Positions 48,063 through 56,064 of a DNA stretch of 64,000 nucleotides are shown in pieces (the first letter of the stretch is position 1; each line of letters starts with the position of its first letter). Under the pieces are notes generated by a model. The model was not told the DNA's origin and ran no database searches. It was given only the letters and a program-made list of their open reading frames with translations. The translations under genes and the position numbers were made by a program. Source of the DNA: Bradyrhizobium septentrionale (GTDB taxonomy: Bacteria; Pseudomonadota; Alphaproteobacteria; Rhizobiales; Xanthobacteraceae); NCBI RefSeq assembly GCF_011516645.4, contig NZ_CP088287.1, positions 1-64,000 on the forward strand, in the 5' to 3' direction.

Positions 48063-48881
48063 TTGCCAAGCCAGGAGCTGATCAACAAGGTCAGAAGCCG
48101 CCTCCCTGATGATTTTTCCAGACGCCAGCTTGGCGGAGCGCTGGTGGTGCTCACTCAGGAGAACAATCCCGCGCGCGCCAACCAATCCGCAAGTTCGTTT
48201 CGCGAATTGACGGCACACGTGCTCGAACTGATGGCACCCGATGCGGACGTGATGCGTTGCCAGTGGTTCAAGCAGGATAAGAACGTCGAAGGCCCCACGC
48301 GAAGACAGCGTGCGCTGTACACTTGCCGTGGAGGGCTGACTGACGCCTTCCTCAAAGACAAGCTCGGTATAAAACCCGGAACGCTTCACTCGGGTCTAGG
48401 CCCCGCCTTCCAGGAACTGAACAAGCGGACCCATGTCCGACCAGAGACTGAATTGAAGACAGAAGAAGAGATTGAAGAATTCGCAGAGAACGCCTTGGTC
48501 GCGCTCGACGATTTGTTCGAAACGATCGACGAGATGAAGGATCGTGTTGCGACTGCCCTATCGCGAGCGCTGAGCGGCGCCGCCACAGACGCATTTATAA
48601 ATCAAAGCATCAGTGAACTCGACGAAATCTCAGGAAAATACGAAACCGGAGGCGTTCTGATCGACGATCCTGAGATATTGGCGCTGGACGCAGATAGGAT
48701 CCGATGCCGTTTTACCGGATCGGTCAGCGTTACGCTAATGGCCGGCGGCAAACATGACCCCGTGGATTTCAAGGAAAGCTTTCCCTTCGAATGCACGACC
48801 TCGGCGCCAGCGGCGGCGAAAGAGGACTTCGACTTCGCTGACACAACGATAAAAGTCGATACATCGTCGTGGAGGGAATGA
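48063..48881 (+). CDS. Predicted pPIWI-associating nuclease-like protein
   Basis: A 272-residue protein starting at TTG 48063 (no better start nearby). Blocks SSFRELTAHVLELMAPD, GPTRRQRALYTCRGGLTD, a central charged helical part, and a beta-rich C-terminus with FTGSVSVTLMAGG, ESFPFECTT and a final KVDTSSW resemble the predicted pPIWI-associating nuclease family (PF18165). That family is linked by context to prokaryotic PIWI-RE defence loci. No PIWI gene is visible here. Assignment is from remembered family features, so moderate. It lies 67 bp after the methyltransferase gene. Confidence 0.5.
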   Translation: MPSQELINKVRSRLPDDFSRRQLGGALVVLTQENNPARANQSASSFRELTAHVLELMAPDADVMRCQWFKQDKNVEGPTRRQRALYTCRGGLTDAFLKDKLGIKPGTLHSGLGPAFQELNKRTHVRPETELKTEEEIEEFAENALVALDDLFETIDEMKDRVATALSRALSGAATDAFINQSISELDEISGKYETGGVLIDDPEILALDADRIRCRFTGSVSVTLMAGGKHDPVDFKESFPFECTTSAPAAAKEDFDFADTTIKVDTSSWRE

Positions 48882-48968
48882 GCATACCGGATTAGCGCGT
48901 TCCGACGTGTTGCGCGACGCGACCGTCGGTCCATGCCGGTCCTGGCGATCAAAGAGCGACGACCACCG

Positions 48969-49724
48969 TCAAGCGATAGCTTGGCGGGGCAGCGTTAGCA
49001 CGGTCAGGATCTCTTCGTCCGGCAGAAGGAACGACTGCTCTTCCACTTCATACCGATCGCTTCCTTTGAAATCGAACCAGGCATCGGCTGGATTCTTTCG
49101 GGGAAAGTTCTGTTCGGCGGCGCCGCGGACCAGCATGTCGGCAGCGAACGTCTGATCGTCCAACGCCCTGACAGGCCGCCACCATTGTTGAATCATCGGT
49201 GACGCCTTGTACCAAACGCGCTCCCGCTTGTTGTGGCAGACGATGACCATGGGAAAGTGATTTAACGCGGTCATCTTCACGAGAGTAGCCGTGAGACTGA
49301 CGTCGAACTCGTCGGCCAACTCCCTAGAGGCCGCCAAGGTTAGGCGCTTCATCTTCCGAAGCCGCGGAAGCACCATGAAATTCGGAAGGATCAGATCGGA
49401 GGCGAAGTCGTCGGCGCGCCGCTCCGGACTGAGCGCGTCATTCCTGAAATTGCAGACGTCGCTCTTGCCGCAGAAGAGAACTTTTCCGCGGTCGTAGTGC
49501 CAGTGCCCAAGTTCGTGTCCGAGGGAAAAGCGGCAACGCTGCCGCATGCTGAGGCTATTGACCGAGATGACGGCGCGCTTTTTCGAACCCACGATCGTCG
49601 CCTCGCAGTTGTCGATCGGCCTGTAGTTGACCACTGCGCCCTGCGTCCACGCGATGGCCTCGAGGTCGATATCCTCGGGTTCTGCGATCCCGAGTCCGAC
49701 AAGCAGGCGCTCCGCCGGGGTCAT
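48969..49724 (-). CDS. ImmA/IrrE-type zinc metallopeptidase (CapP-like)
   Basis: A 251-residue peptidase with the HEXXH site FSLGHELGHWHYD near residue 67-79 and a downstream ERRADDFASDLILP helix whose Glu/Asp completes zinc binding, as in the ImmA/IrrE family. Such peptidases cut transcription regulators; CapP in CBASS loci cleaves the CapH repressor when single-stranded DNA appears. It is the last gene of a three-gene unit: start overlaps the stop of the 144-residue gene (ATGA). The unit diverges from the CBASS operon, which fits a control role. Confidence 0.82.
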   Translation of the reverse strand: MTPAERLLVGLGIAEPEDIDLEAIAWTQGAVVNYRPIDNCEATIVGSKKRAVISVNSLSMRQRCRFSLGHELGHWHYDRGKVLFCGKSDVCNFRNDALSPERRADDFASDLILPNFMVLPRLRKMKRLTLAASRELADEFDVSLTATLVKMTALNHFPMVIVCHNKRERVWYKASPMIQQWWRPVRALDDQTFAADMLVRGAAEQNFPRKNPADAWFDFKGSDRYEVEEQSFLLPDEEILTVLTLPRQAIA

Positions 49725-50155
49725 TCTTCCCCTTCTTCCTTGTCGTCGTTTTCGAGCGCCTCAAGCTGCGCCAAGTCCTTCAACAGGTTTTCCTCGTCGC
49801 GTTGCGAAAGCTTCCCGCCCTTGCGTGCGGCCATCATCGCGTTCTCAACTTCGCCGGATCGCATCCCGTCAAGTCGGCGCCGTGCCTTCGCGAGATCGAA
49901 GCTCTTGACGTTCTCCTGCTCACGATAAGCCTTCGACTCGTCCTGAGCCCGTTTGAAGCGCATGCGAGCGGTACGCGCCTTCGCCTGTTCCAGAGCTCGG
50001 CTGGCGCGAGACACTGCCTTGTCGAAATCGTCGCCCGCTTCCTTGAAATCCTCGCGCAGATCGGCTTCCGACGCTTCAAGGATGCTGTCGTCGATGGCCT
50101 GGTCGAGCTTCGACAATTTCTCGAGGTCTGTCGGATCTCTGCTCATAGGAGCCAC
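49721..50155 (-). CDS. Coiled-coil protein between sigma-like and peptidase genes
   Basis: A 144-residue, highly charged and almost wholly helical protein without a known domain. Its start overlaps the preceding sigma-like gene by 13 bp and its stop overlaps the peptidase start, so all three are translated in series. It could be a partner or anti-sigma-like substrate of the peptidase; there is no direct evidence for either. The C-terminus is very acidic (LENDDKEEGEE). Confidence 0.65.
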   Translation of the reverse strand: MAPMSRDPTDLEKLSKLDQAIDDSILEASEADLREDFKEAGDDFDKAVSRASRALEQAKARTARMRFKRAQDESKAYREQENVKSFDLAKARRRLDGMRSGEVENAMMAARKGGKLSQRDEENLLKDLAQLEALENDDKEEGEE

Positions 50156-50763
50156 CCCTTCGGATATTCCCGACGGGCAATGCGCCGGATCTTCTTGATC
50201 ACGTAATCCAGGCGAGCCTGGTCAACACCCACAAAATCCCGCAGCGCTTCGCCCCGCATGTCGTTTTCCCAGCCGAATAGCACCATGCTCATCTCCTCGT
50301 CCGCGCCGTAGTGCACGTTGAGTGCCGCGCAGATCTCCGATGCCCGCCGCTCCTGTTCCGCCCGGATCGCCGCATCCTCTGGGCTCGGTCCAGAATCCTT
50401 CAGCTCGACCTTCGACTTGCGCTCGCCGGTCGGCCCGTCCTCTATCGGAACCTGCTGCTGCAGACGATCGCGCCGGTGGCCGGCGATATTCCGCATCGAC
50501 TGGACCAGGAAGGCCATGAACCTAGTGGTCCGCGGGCAGCGCTTCGCCTCGAACAGCGCGGAACACATGGCCTCCTGCAGCAGGTCGCCCTCGGCAAAGT
50601 CGGTCCCACCAAGGTAACGGCGTTCGATGGCGTCTAGGCGAGCGAGGTCGAGCGGCGTCAGCCCATCCAGCGCCGACGCCACCTCCTCGTATGTGAGGTG
50701 CTCAGGCGCGGAGGCCGATGCTTTGGGAGAAGGCACGCCGACGTGATCCATAGCTTCACGCAT
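50143..50763 (-). CDS. Sigma-70-family-like regulator divergent from CBASS
   Basis: About 206 residues from ATG 50763; ATG 50751 is an alternative, and the frame opens at 50874 across the palindrome, which is unlikely. Residues about 40-95 resemble sigma region 2 (LDAIERRYLGG, FAEGDLLQEAM, RFMAFLVQSMRNIAGHRR). The C-terminus (MRGEALRDFVGVDQARLDYVIKKIRRI) resembles the region 4 helix-turn-helix. Known CBASS controls use the CapH or CapW repressors; a sigma-like protein with a peptidase would be a different solution. Family placement is by pattern only. Confidence 0.6.
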   Translation of the reverse strand: MREAMDHVGVPSPKASASAPEHLTYEEVASALDGLTPLDLARLDAIERRYLGGTDFAEGDLLQEAMCSALFEAKRCPRTTRFMAFLVQSMRNIAGHRRDRLQQQVPIEDGPTGERKSKVELKDSGPSPEDAAIRAEQERRASEICAALNVHYGADEEMSMVLFGWENDMRGEALRDFVGVDQARLDYVIKKIRRIARREYPKGWLL

Positions 50764-50766
50764 CCT

Positions 50767-50830
50767 ATGCCGGCCAAAAATTTCTTTCGGACAAAAAAAT
50801 TCGAGTCCGAAAGACCCGGCTGGCCGGCAT
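50767..50830. promoter_or_regulatory. Nested palindrome in the CBASS divergent promoter region
   Basis: Outer arms ATGCCGGCCA (50767-50776) and TGGCCGGCAT (50821-50830) are perfect inverse copies. Inner arms TCTTTCGGAC (50783-50792) and GTCCGAAAGA (50805-50814) are also perfect, around a 12-bp AT-rich centre. The position between the divergent start codons (50763 and 50897) fits an operator for both units. Confidence 0.7.
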
Positions 50831-50896
50831 GCAGGTGTGAGGCGACCGGTTTTGAGAAACGACCGGGGCAACAACTCGAATACCGGTGGTAAAACA

Positions 50897-52096
50897 ATGA
50901 ATTACCTATCAGAACGTGCGCAGTTGCGCCAGTCGCAACTGGCGGACCTCATTGAGGAAGCCTGCCAGCACCTCGAACCGTCGCCGTACCAGCGCGAGGT
51001 CGCGCAGCAACGCTACGAAGGCGTCGGCGACTGGCTGGCCAAGTCCCAAGACCCGCTCTTGGCCGAAATCGCGATCCGGCTTCAGGGGTCCGTGGCGATC
51101 GGAACTACTGTCAAGCCGATCGGCGCCGCCGAATACGACGTGGATCTGGTGGCACACGTTCCCGATATCGACGCCGTCATCTCGCCGGCGATGCTCAAGC
51201 ACCGCATCGGCGACCGCCTCAGGGCCAACGGACATTACGCTCCGCTACTGGTGGAAATGCCGCGCTGCTGGCGGCTCGATTATGCCAACGAATTCCACCT
51301 GGATATCACGCCCAGCATCCCGAACCCCGGGTGCGCCATGGGCGGCGAGCTCGTCCCCGACAAAGCGCTGAAATCCTGGAAAGCGTCCAACCCGATGGGG
51401 TACCGCGCGAAGTTCGAGCGGCGCGCCAAGCTGCAGGCCCGCATCCGTTCGGCCTTCGGACGAATCCTCGACAGCACCATCGCCAAAGACTCGGTGGAGC
51501 CCTATCCCGAGGAAATGAAGCTGAAGGGCCTGCTGCGCCGGACCGTGCAGATTGCGAAGCGGCACCGCGACCTTGAGTTCATCGACGACACCGACGGCTT
51601 GGCACCGCTGTCGATCATCGTCACGACATTGGCCTCGCGGGCCTACGAGTTCTGCGTCGGCAACTTCGTCTACGACCACGAGCTGGACTTGATCGTCGAC
51701 CTGCTGCGCCGCATGCCGAACTCGATCGAGACCCGCGTCAACGGCAACCGCGTGGAATGGTACCTGTGGAACCAGACCACCGTCGGCGAGAACTTCTGCG
51801 AGAAATGGAACAAGCATCCGGAGCGCGCCACAGCCTTCTTCGAGTGGCATGCGAAACTGGTCGCCGACGTCGAGAAGCTGGCCGCTGCGCGAGGTCTCGA
51901 CGATGTCCGCCGCCTGCTGGGCGACGTCGTGGGGCGCGCGCCGGCGAACGCCGCGCTCGATGCATTGACCGCGCGCGTCAGCACGGCCCGGACCGGTAAT
52001 CGCCTTTCGGTCACCAAGCCGGCGGGGCTGATCGTGGGCACGGCCGCCGGCGCCACACCCGTCCGTGGCAACACCTTCTTTGGCGACCCGCGGTGA
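50897..52096 (+). CDS. cdn: CBASS cyclic nucleotide synthase (CD-NTase)
   Basis: A 399-residue nucleotidyltransferase. The active-site pattern is GS at 64-65, DVDL (Asp81, Asp83) and a third Asp in FHLDITPS (136), as in CD-NTases that make cyclic di- or trinucleotide signals upon phage infection. The ATG at 50897 is preferred over upstream in-frame starts that lie in the promoter palindrome. It leads a tight operon: E2-like gene 4 bp downstream, then a patatin effector. The clade and signal molecule cannot be told from the sequence by eye. Confidence 0.9.
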   Translation: MNYLSERAQLRQSQLADLIEEACQHLEPSPYQREVAQQRYEGVGDWLAKSQDPLLAEIAIRLQGSVAIGTTVKPIGAAEYDVDLVAHVPDIDAVISPAMLKHRIGDRLRANGHYAPLLVEMPRCWRLDYANEFHLDITPSIPNPGCAMGGELVPDKALKSWKASNPMGYRAKFERRAKLQARIRSAFGRILDSTIAKDSVEPYPEEMKLKGLLRRTVQIAKRHRDLEFIDDTDGLAPLSIIVTTLASRAYEFCVGNFVYDHELDLIVDLLRRMPNSIETRVNGNRVEWYLWNQTTVGENFCEKWNKHPERATAFFEWHAKLVADVEKLAAARGLDDVRRLLGDVVGRAPANAALDALTARVSTARTGNRLSVTKPAGLIVGTAAGATPVRGNTFFGDPR

Positions 52097-52099
52097 AGC

Positions 52100-52567
52100 A
52101 TGCGATTGGGGCGTCGGAAGCCGCTCACCGCGGCGCAACAGTACGTCAACCTGCGAGCCAACCCCTTGAGCTCCGGCGACGGCGTGCTGCGGGCGGGCAG
52201 CTTCACGTGGCGATTCGAGGCCTCTCCCTCGCCTCTGAGCAGGATCTACCGCGTGCGCATCGAGATGGCGCAGGAGCGATCGCCGCGCACGTTCGTCGAG
52301 ACGCCGGATCTCGCGCTGCTCGCCGACGGGCGCGACCTGCCCCACGTCTATCGCAACCCGACGCGCTTGTGCCTCTACCTGCCGGGCAGCTCGGAGTGGC
52401 AACCGTGGATGCGCATCGATCAGACCATCGTGCCGTGGAGCGTGCTTTGGCTCTGGTATTTCGAGGACTGGTTGGCGTCTGGCGAATGGAAGGGCGGCGG
52501 AGTCCATCCGCGGGAGCACGACCAAGAGCGCAGCCGCCCGCCGAAACGCCGTTCGGAAACGCAATAG
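52100..52567 (+). CDS. E2-like conjugation protein of short type II CBASS
   Basis: A 155-residue protein with the E2-like block LPHVYRNPTRLCLYLP, the candidate catalytic Cys91 in LCLY, followed by the family tail TIVPW, WLWYFEDWL and SGEWKGGG. In short type II CBASS a stand-alone E2-like protein without E1 or JAB conjugates the CD-NTase C-terminus to targets and raises its activity. No E1/JAB gene is present here, consistent with the short type. The ATG at 52100 is just after the CD-NTase stop. Confidence 0.82.
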   Translation: MRLGRRKPLTAAQQYVNLRANPLSSGDGVLRAGSFTWRFEASPSPLSRIYRVRIEMAQERSPRTFVETPDLALLADGRDLPHVYRNPTRLCLYLPGSSEWQPWMRIDQTIVPWSVLWLWYFEDWLASGEWKGGGVHPREHDQERSRPPKRRSETQ

Positions 52568-52577
52568 GAGAACTCGC

Positions 52578-53621
52578 ATGAGCGTCGACGACATGCCGCC
52601 CGCCTACAAGATCCTGTCCATTGACGGAGGAGGCATCCGCGGCGTCTTCCCCGCGGCCTTCCTCGCGAAGCTCGAGGACCATCTCGATGCACCGCTCGCA
52701 TCGTATTTCGACCTGATCGCGGGGACGTCGACGGGCGGCATCATCGCGATCGCGCTCGGCCTCGGGCTGACGGCCAAGGAAATCCTCAAGCTCTACGAGG
52801 AGCAAGGCCCCGCCATCTTCGATCAGCAGCACGGCGCCATCGCGAACTTCCTGCTGCAGCGCTGGAGAGGGGCGCGCCACCTCTGCGCCTCGAAGTATTC
52901 CTCCAAACCGCTGCACGACGCGCTCATCGGCGTGCTCGGCGATCGACGGCTCGGCGAGAGCCGGACCCGCCTGGTCGTGCCGGCATGGCATCCGATGCTC
53001 GAGCGCGTCTACATATACAAGACCGCCCATCATCCGCGGCTCGAGACTGACTACAAGGTCTCGGCGGTGGACGCGGCTATGGCGACGGCGGCGGCCCCGA
53101 CGTTCCTGGATCCGCACACCACCGAGGACGCGATCGAGCTCGTGGACGGCGGCGTCTGGGCCAACAACCCGATCGGCGTCGCGTCGATCGAGGCCATCGG
53201 AATGCTCAACTTGCCGGCGGATAGGCTGAAGATTCTAAGCATCGGCACAATCAACGACGTGAAGGCGCCACCACGGTGGAAAGGCAAGCTGCCCATGGTC
53301 ACGTCGATGGCGCGCCTATTCATGGCGGGCCAGTCGCACAGCGCGATGGGCACGGCGAAGATCGTGACCGGCGACGTCCATCACCGGCAAGCGATCTGGC
53401 GGATCGACCAGACCGCCCCGCTGGGCCGCTACACGCTGGACAACGCCCGGCGCATCGCCGAGATGAAGAACCGCGGCTTCACCGAGGCTCGCGAGCAATT
53501 GCCCATCCTGCGGCCGCACTTCTTCGCAGAGCAGGCGAAGGAATTCGTGCCGTTCCATTCGCTGAAGCCCGAGAGCGAGAGCATCGACGGTAAGAAGTCA
53601 GCCCTGAAGCCAGCCGCCTGA
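52578..53621 (+). CDS. capV: Patatin-like phospholipase, CBASS effector
   Basis: A 347-residue patatin-fold lipase. The oxyanion loop is DGGGIRG (16-22), nucleophile Ser51 lies in GTSTGG and the catalytic Asp190 in VDGGVWANNP. In CBASS, CapV is switched on by the cyclic nucleotide and degrades the inner membrane of infected cells. AGGAGAA lies just before ATG 52578. It is the third gene of the operon and appears complete. Confidence 0.92.
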   Translation: MSVDDMPPAYKILSIDGGGIRGVFPAAFLAKLEDHLDAPLASYFDLIAGTSTGGIIAIALGLGLTAKEILKLYEEQGPAIFDQQHGAIANFLLQRWRGARHLCASKYSSKPLHDALIGVLGDRRLGESRTRLVVPAWHPMLERVYIYKTAHHPRLETDYKVSAVDAAMATAAAPTFLDPHTTEDAIELVDGGVWANNPIGVASIEAIGMLNLPADRLKILSIGTINDVKAPPRWKGKLPMVTSMARLFMAGQSHSAMGTAKIVTGDVHHRQAIWRIDQTAPLGRYTLDNARRIAEMKNRGFTEAREQLPILRPHFFAEQAKEFVPFHSLKPESESIDGKKSALKPAA

Positions 53622-53701
53622 ACATGCCAGATCGGTGAGCCGAAAGACAGCAGCCCGGCGAGCGGACGATATCCGATCCGCCTCGCTTGCCTTTGTTCTA
53701 G

Positions 53702-53881
53702 ATGACCGATATCCGCCTGCGTGCCAATCTCCGCACCGTCACCTGCGCCAAGCCGAGCGCCCTCGACAACAAGACCGTCGTCCTCGAATTCACCCGCGTC
53801 TGCAGGGTGGTCGGCATCATCGATTCCGAGACCGGCCTGATCACGGACCTGCCGCGGAGCCGGCCCGAACCCGAGAAGTGA
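53702..53881 (+). CDS. Small hypothetical protein
   Basis: A 59-codon frame from ATG 53702 (MTDIRLRANLRTVTCAKPSA...). The codon pattern is GC3-rich and it runs 3 bp before the next gene. No family is recognised. It starts a run of small genes on the same strand that ends with the intact SRAP gene. Confidence 0.45.
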   Translation: MTDIRLRANLRTVTCAKPSALDNKTVVLEFTRVCRVVGIIDSETGLITDLPRSRPEPEK

Positions 53882-53884
53882 TCG

Positions 53885-54322
53885 GTGGGGCGGCGGAGTC
53901 CCGACCGTCTCTTCGTCGGGCGGATTTCTGCCGCCAAGATGAGGGCGGATTCCGCAAGAAAGGAAGCCTCCGAAAAACTGAAGGAGGCCGCCGCCGAGAC
54001 CTGCCAGGCCTGGAATTACCGAAGGATCGGGCTCGGCGGGCCGGTACAGCCGTCGCCAACCATCGGGGAGGCTCTTAAAGGCGGGTTCTGCTATCTCGAG
54101 GTCAAGTGTCGGCGCTGCAGAACCCACTCGCTGATCGATCTGACCGCGGTCAACGAGGTGAGACGCAAGCCCGACACACCGATCTGGAAGCTCGAGGCTT
54201 CGCTCCGCTGCAGGCATTGCAGCGAGGCGCTGCGAGGTCGCCGGCCGGCAGCCGACATCGTACGGCTGCGCAAGGAGAAGACCTTGGAATTCGAGCCGTG
54301 GTACCCCGGGGAACAACGCTGA
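53885..54322 (+). CDS. Small zinc-ribbon-like protein
   Basis: A 145-residue basic protein starting at GTG 53885. Two CxxC knuckles, [10 protein letters not shown] (about 75-84) and [10 protein letters not shown] (about 107-116), are spaced like a zinc ribbon. N-terminal residues 15-40 are helical and charged. No family is recognised. One base separates it from the SRAP gene, so it is likely in the same transcript. Confidence 0.6.
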   Translation: MGRRSPDRLFVGRISAAKMRADSARKEASEKLKEAAAETCQAWNYRRIGLGGPVQPSPTIGEALKGGFCYLEVKCRRCRTHSLIDLTAVNEVRRKPDTPIWKLEASLRCRHCSEALRGRRPAADIVRLRKEKTLEFEPWYPGEQR

Positions 54323-54323
54323 C

Positions 54324-54989
54324 ATGTGCAATCTCTACTCGATAACCACGAACCAGGCGGCGATCGCTGGCCTGTTCAGGCGCATGAACCAGTATGTCGG
54401 CAACCTACCGCCGATGCCGGGCGTCTTCCCGGATTATCCGGCGCCGGTGATCCGCAACACCAGCGACGATGCACTTGAGATGGTGCTGATGCGCTGGGGC
54501 ATGCCTCCGCCGCCGCGGACCGGCGGGCCGCCGGTCACCAACATCCGCAACACGACCTCGCCGCACTGGCGCGGCTGGTTGAAGCCGGAGAGCCGCTGCC
54601 TGGTGCCGGCGAACAGCTTCGCGGAGTACGCTCCGGAGACGAACCCCGATACCAAGAAGAAGGACGTCGTATGGTTCGCGCTCGAAGAGAGCAGGCCGCT
54701 GTTCTGCTTCGCCGGCATCTGGACCACGTTCAAAGGGGACCGTGGGACCAAGTCCAAGCCGATCCCCGGACCTCACTTGGTCTACGGATTTCTGACGACG
54801 GCTCCGAACGCAATCGTCGAACCGATCCATTCGAAGGCGATGCCGGTGATCCTGACCACCAAAGAGGAGCGCGAGGTCTGGATGCGCGCACCGTGGGACG
54901 AGGCGAAGGCGCTGCAGCGGCCCCTGCCTGACGATGCGCTGAAGATCGTCATGCGCGGCGCCGAAAAGGAAGACAAGGTCGCGGCCTGA
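54324..54989 (+). CDS. SRAP (YedK/HMCES-like) abasic-site protein, intact
   Basis: A 221-residue SRAP protein with catalytic Cys2 ([11 protein letters not shown]), [21 protein letters not shown] and the late [11 protein letters not shown] block containing the conserved His. SRAP proteins crosslink to abasic sites in single-stranded DNA and protect them from cleavage. The only complete one of four SRAP loci in this window. Confidence 0.93.
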   Translation: MCNLYSITTNQAAIAGLFRRMNQYVGNLPPMPGVFPDYPAPVIRNTSDDALEMVLMRWGMPPPPRTGGPPVTNIRNTTSPHWRGWLKPESRCLVPANSFAEYAPETNPDTKKKDVVWFALEESRPLFCFAGIWTTFKGDRGTKSKPIPGPHLVYGFLTTAPNAIVEPIHSKAMPVILTTKEEREVWMRAPWDEAKALQRPLPDDALKIVMRGAEKEDKVAA

Positions 54990-55123
54990 CCAGGGGTTTT
55001 GCACAGGACAGCGGAACAGGTGGACAAGCGGCGGGCTACCGCGATGTCGAATCCCTGGCCTGTGTTAAGCGCGCGGAACGGTGGAGGGGCGCGAAGGATT
55101 CGTCCCGGGCAGGAGCGAGTTCG

Positions 55124-55390
55124 ATGCTGATGACGAGGGAGAAGCGACCGGCCATCCGAACGCTGCGCGGTTGGGCGATCTCCGTGCTGCAGGAGGCCGG
55201 TGCCATCCGCGAATGCGAGGAGCACGGCTGGATGCAGGATCGTGGCGACCCGGATGCTCGCGAGCGGGCTTTCGCCGTCGCTCGTCAGGATCCGCCGGCG
55301 GGCATCTCCGCCCAGGCCGCAGCCATCGCGATCGCCGAGGTGCTGGAATTGATCGGCGACACCTGCCCGGAGTGCCCAGGCGGGACTTGA
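55124..55390 (+). CDS. Small hypothetical protein
   Basis: An 88-residue protein from ATG 55124, mostly helical, with ECEEHGWMQD near 31 and a CPECPGG ending. No recognised domain. It lies between the SRAP and HEPN-like genes on the same strand. Confidence 0.55.
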   Translation: MLMTREKRPAIRTLRGWAISVLQEAGAIRECEEHGWMQDRGDPDARERAFAVARQDPPAGISAQAAAIAIAEVLELIGDTCPECPGGT

Positions 55391-55443
55391 GCGCCGCGTC
55401 CGAGGTACAATCCGCAAGGCAAAGGTTCGGAGAGGACGATCGG

Positions 55444-56064
55444 ATGGAAGAGAAGTTTCACAAGAAGGTCCAGCAGACCAAGCGTATCAACATCCACAAC
55501 GACTTGGACGGCGCGGCCTTCTATTTCACCGAGATCGTCAAGAAGAAGGTCGAGAACGGGATCACGGATGCGCTGACGTTCGACTGCATGGCGGCCGGCA
55601 CGATGCTGGCGTTCTCGTTCGAGGCCTACCTGAACTTCATGGGTGACCGGCTCGTCGGACTCTGGAACGAAAGAGACGACTATCACAAGAAGATCGACAG
55701 GGTCTTCCAGAAGCTCAAGATCACGCCGGATTGGTCCAAGCGGCCGTTCAGCTCCATCGGCGCCATGAAGCGGCTGCGCGATACTCTCGCTCACAGGAAG
55801 CCACAGACGATCGAAGTCGAGAAGGATTTCATCGACAAGACTGACGGTCAGAAAGGCAAGAAGATCGACCTTAGCGGCGATTGGGAGCGCTTGTGCTCGC
55901 CAGATATGATCATCAACGCGCACGACGACCTCAACGAGGTCTGGAAGCTGATGATTCAGAAATCCGGGCTCGACATCATGGAGATCGCCACGGGCGGAGA
56001 AGGCGCGGTCGTGACCGAAAAGAAGTTCGTCCCCGCCGCCAAGCCGCTCAAACCCGCCTCCTAG
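55444..56064 (+). CDS. HEPN-like protein
   Basis: A 206-residue helical protein from ATG 55444. RLRDTLAHRKP contains Arg112 and His117 in the Rx4H spacing of HEPN domains, many of which are toxins or RNases. Upstream, LTFDCMAAGTMLAFSFEAYLNFMG looks like the first HEPN helix. No partner antitoxin gene is evident. Its stop shares the CTAG with the stop of the ku remnant on the other strand. Confidence 0.6.
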   Translation: MEEKFHKKVQQTKRINIHNDLDGAAFYFTEIVKKKVENGITDALTFDCMAAGTMLAFSFEAYLNFMGDRLVGLWNERDDYHKKIDRVFQKLKITPDWSKRPFSSIGAMKRLRDTLAHRKPQTIEVEKDFIDKTDGQKGKKIDLSGDWERLCSPDMIINAHDDLNEVWKLMIQKSGLDIMEIATGGEGAVVTEKKFVPAAKPLKPAS

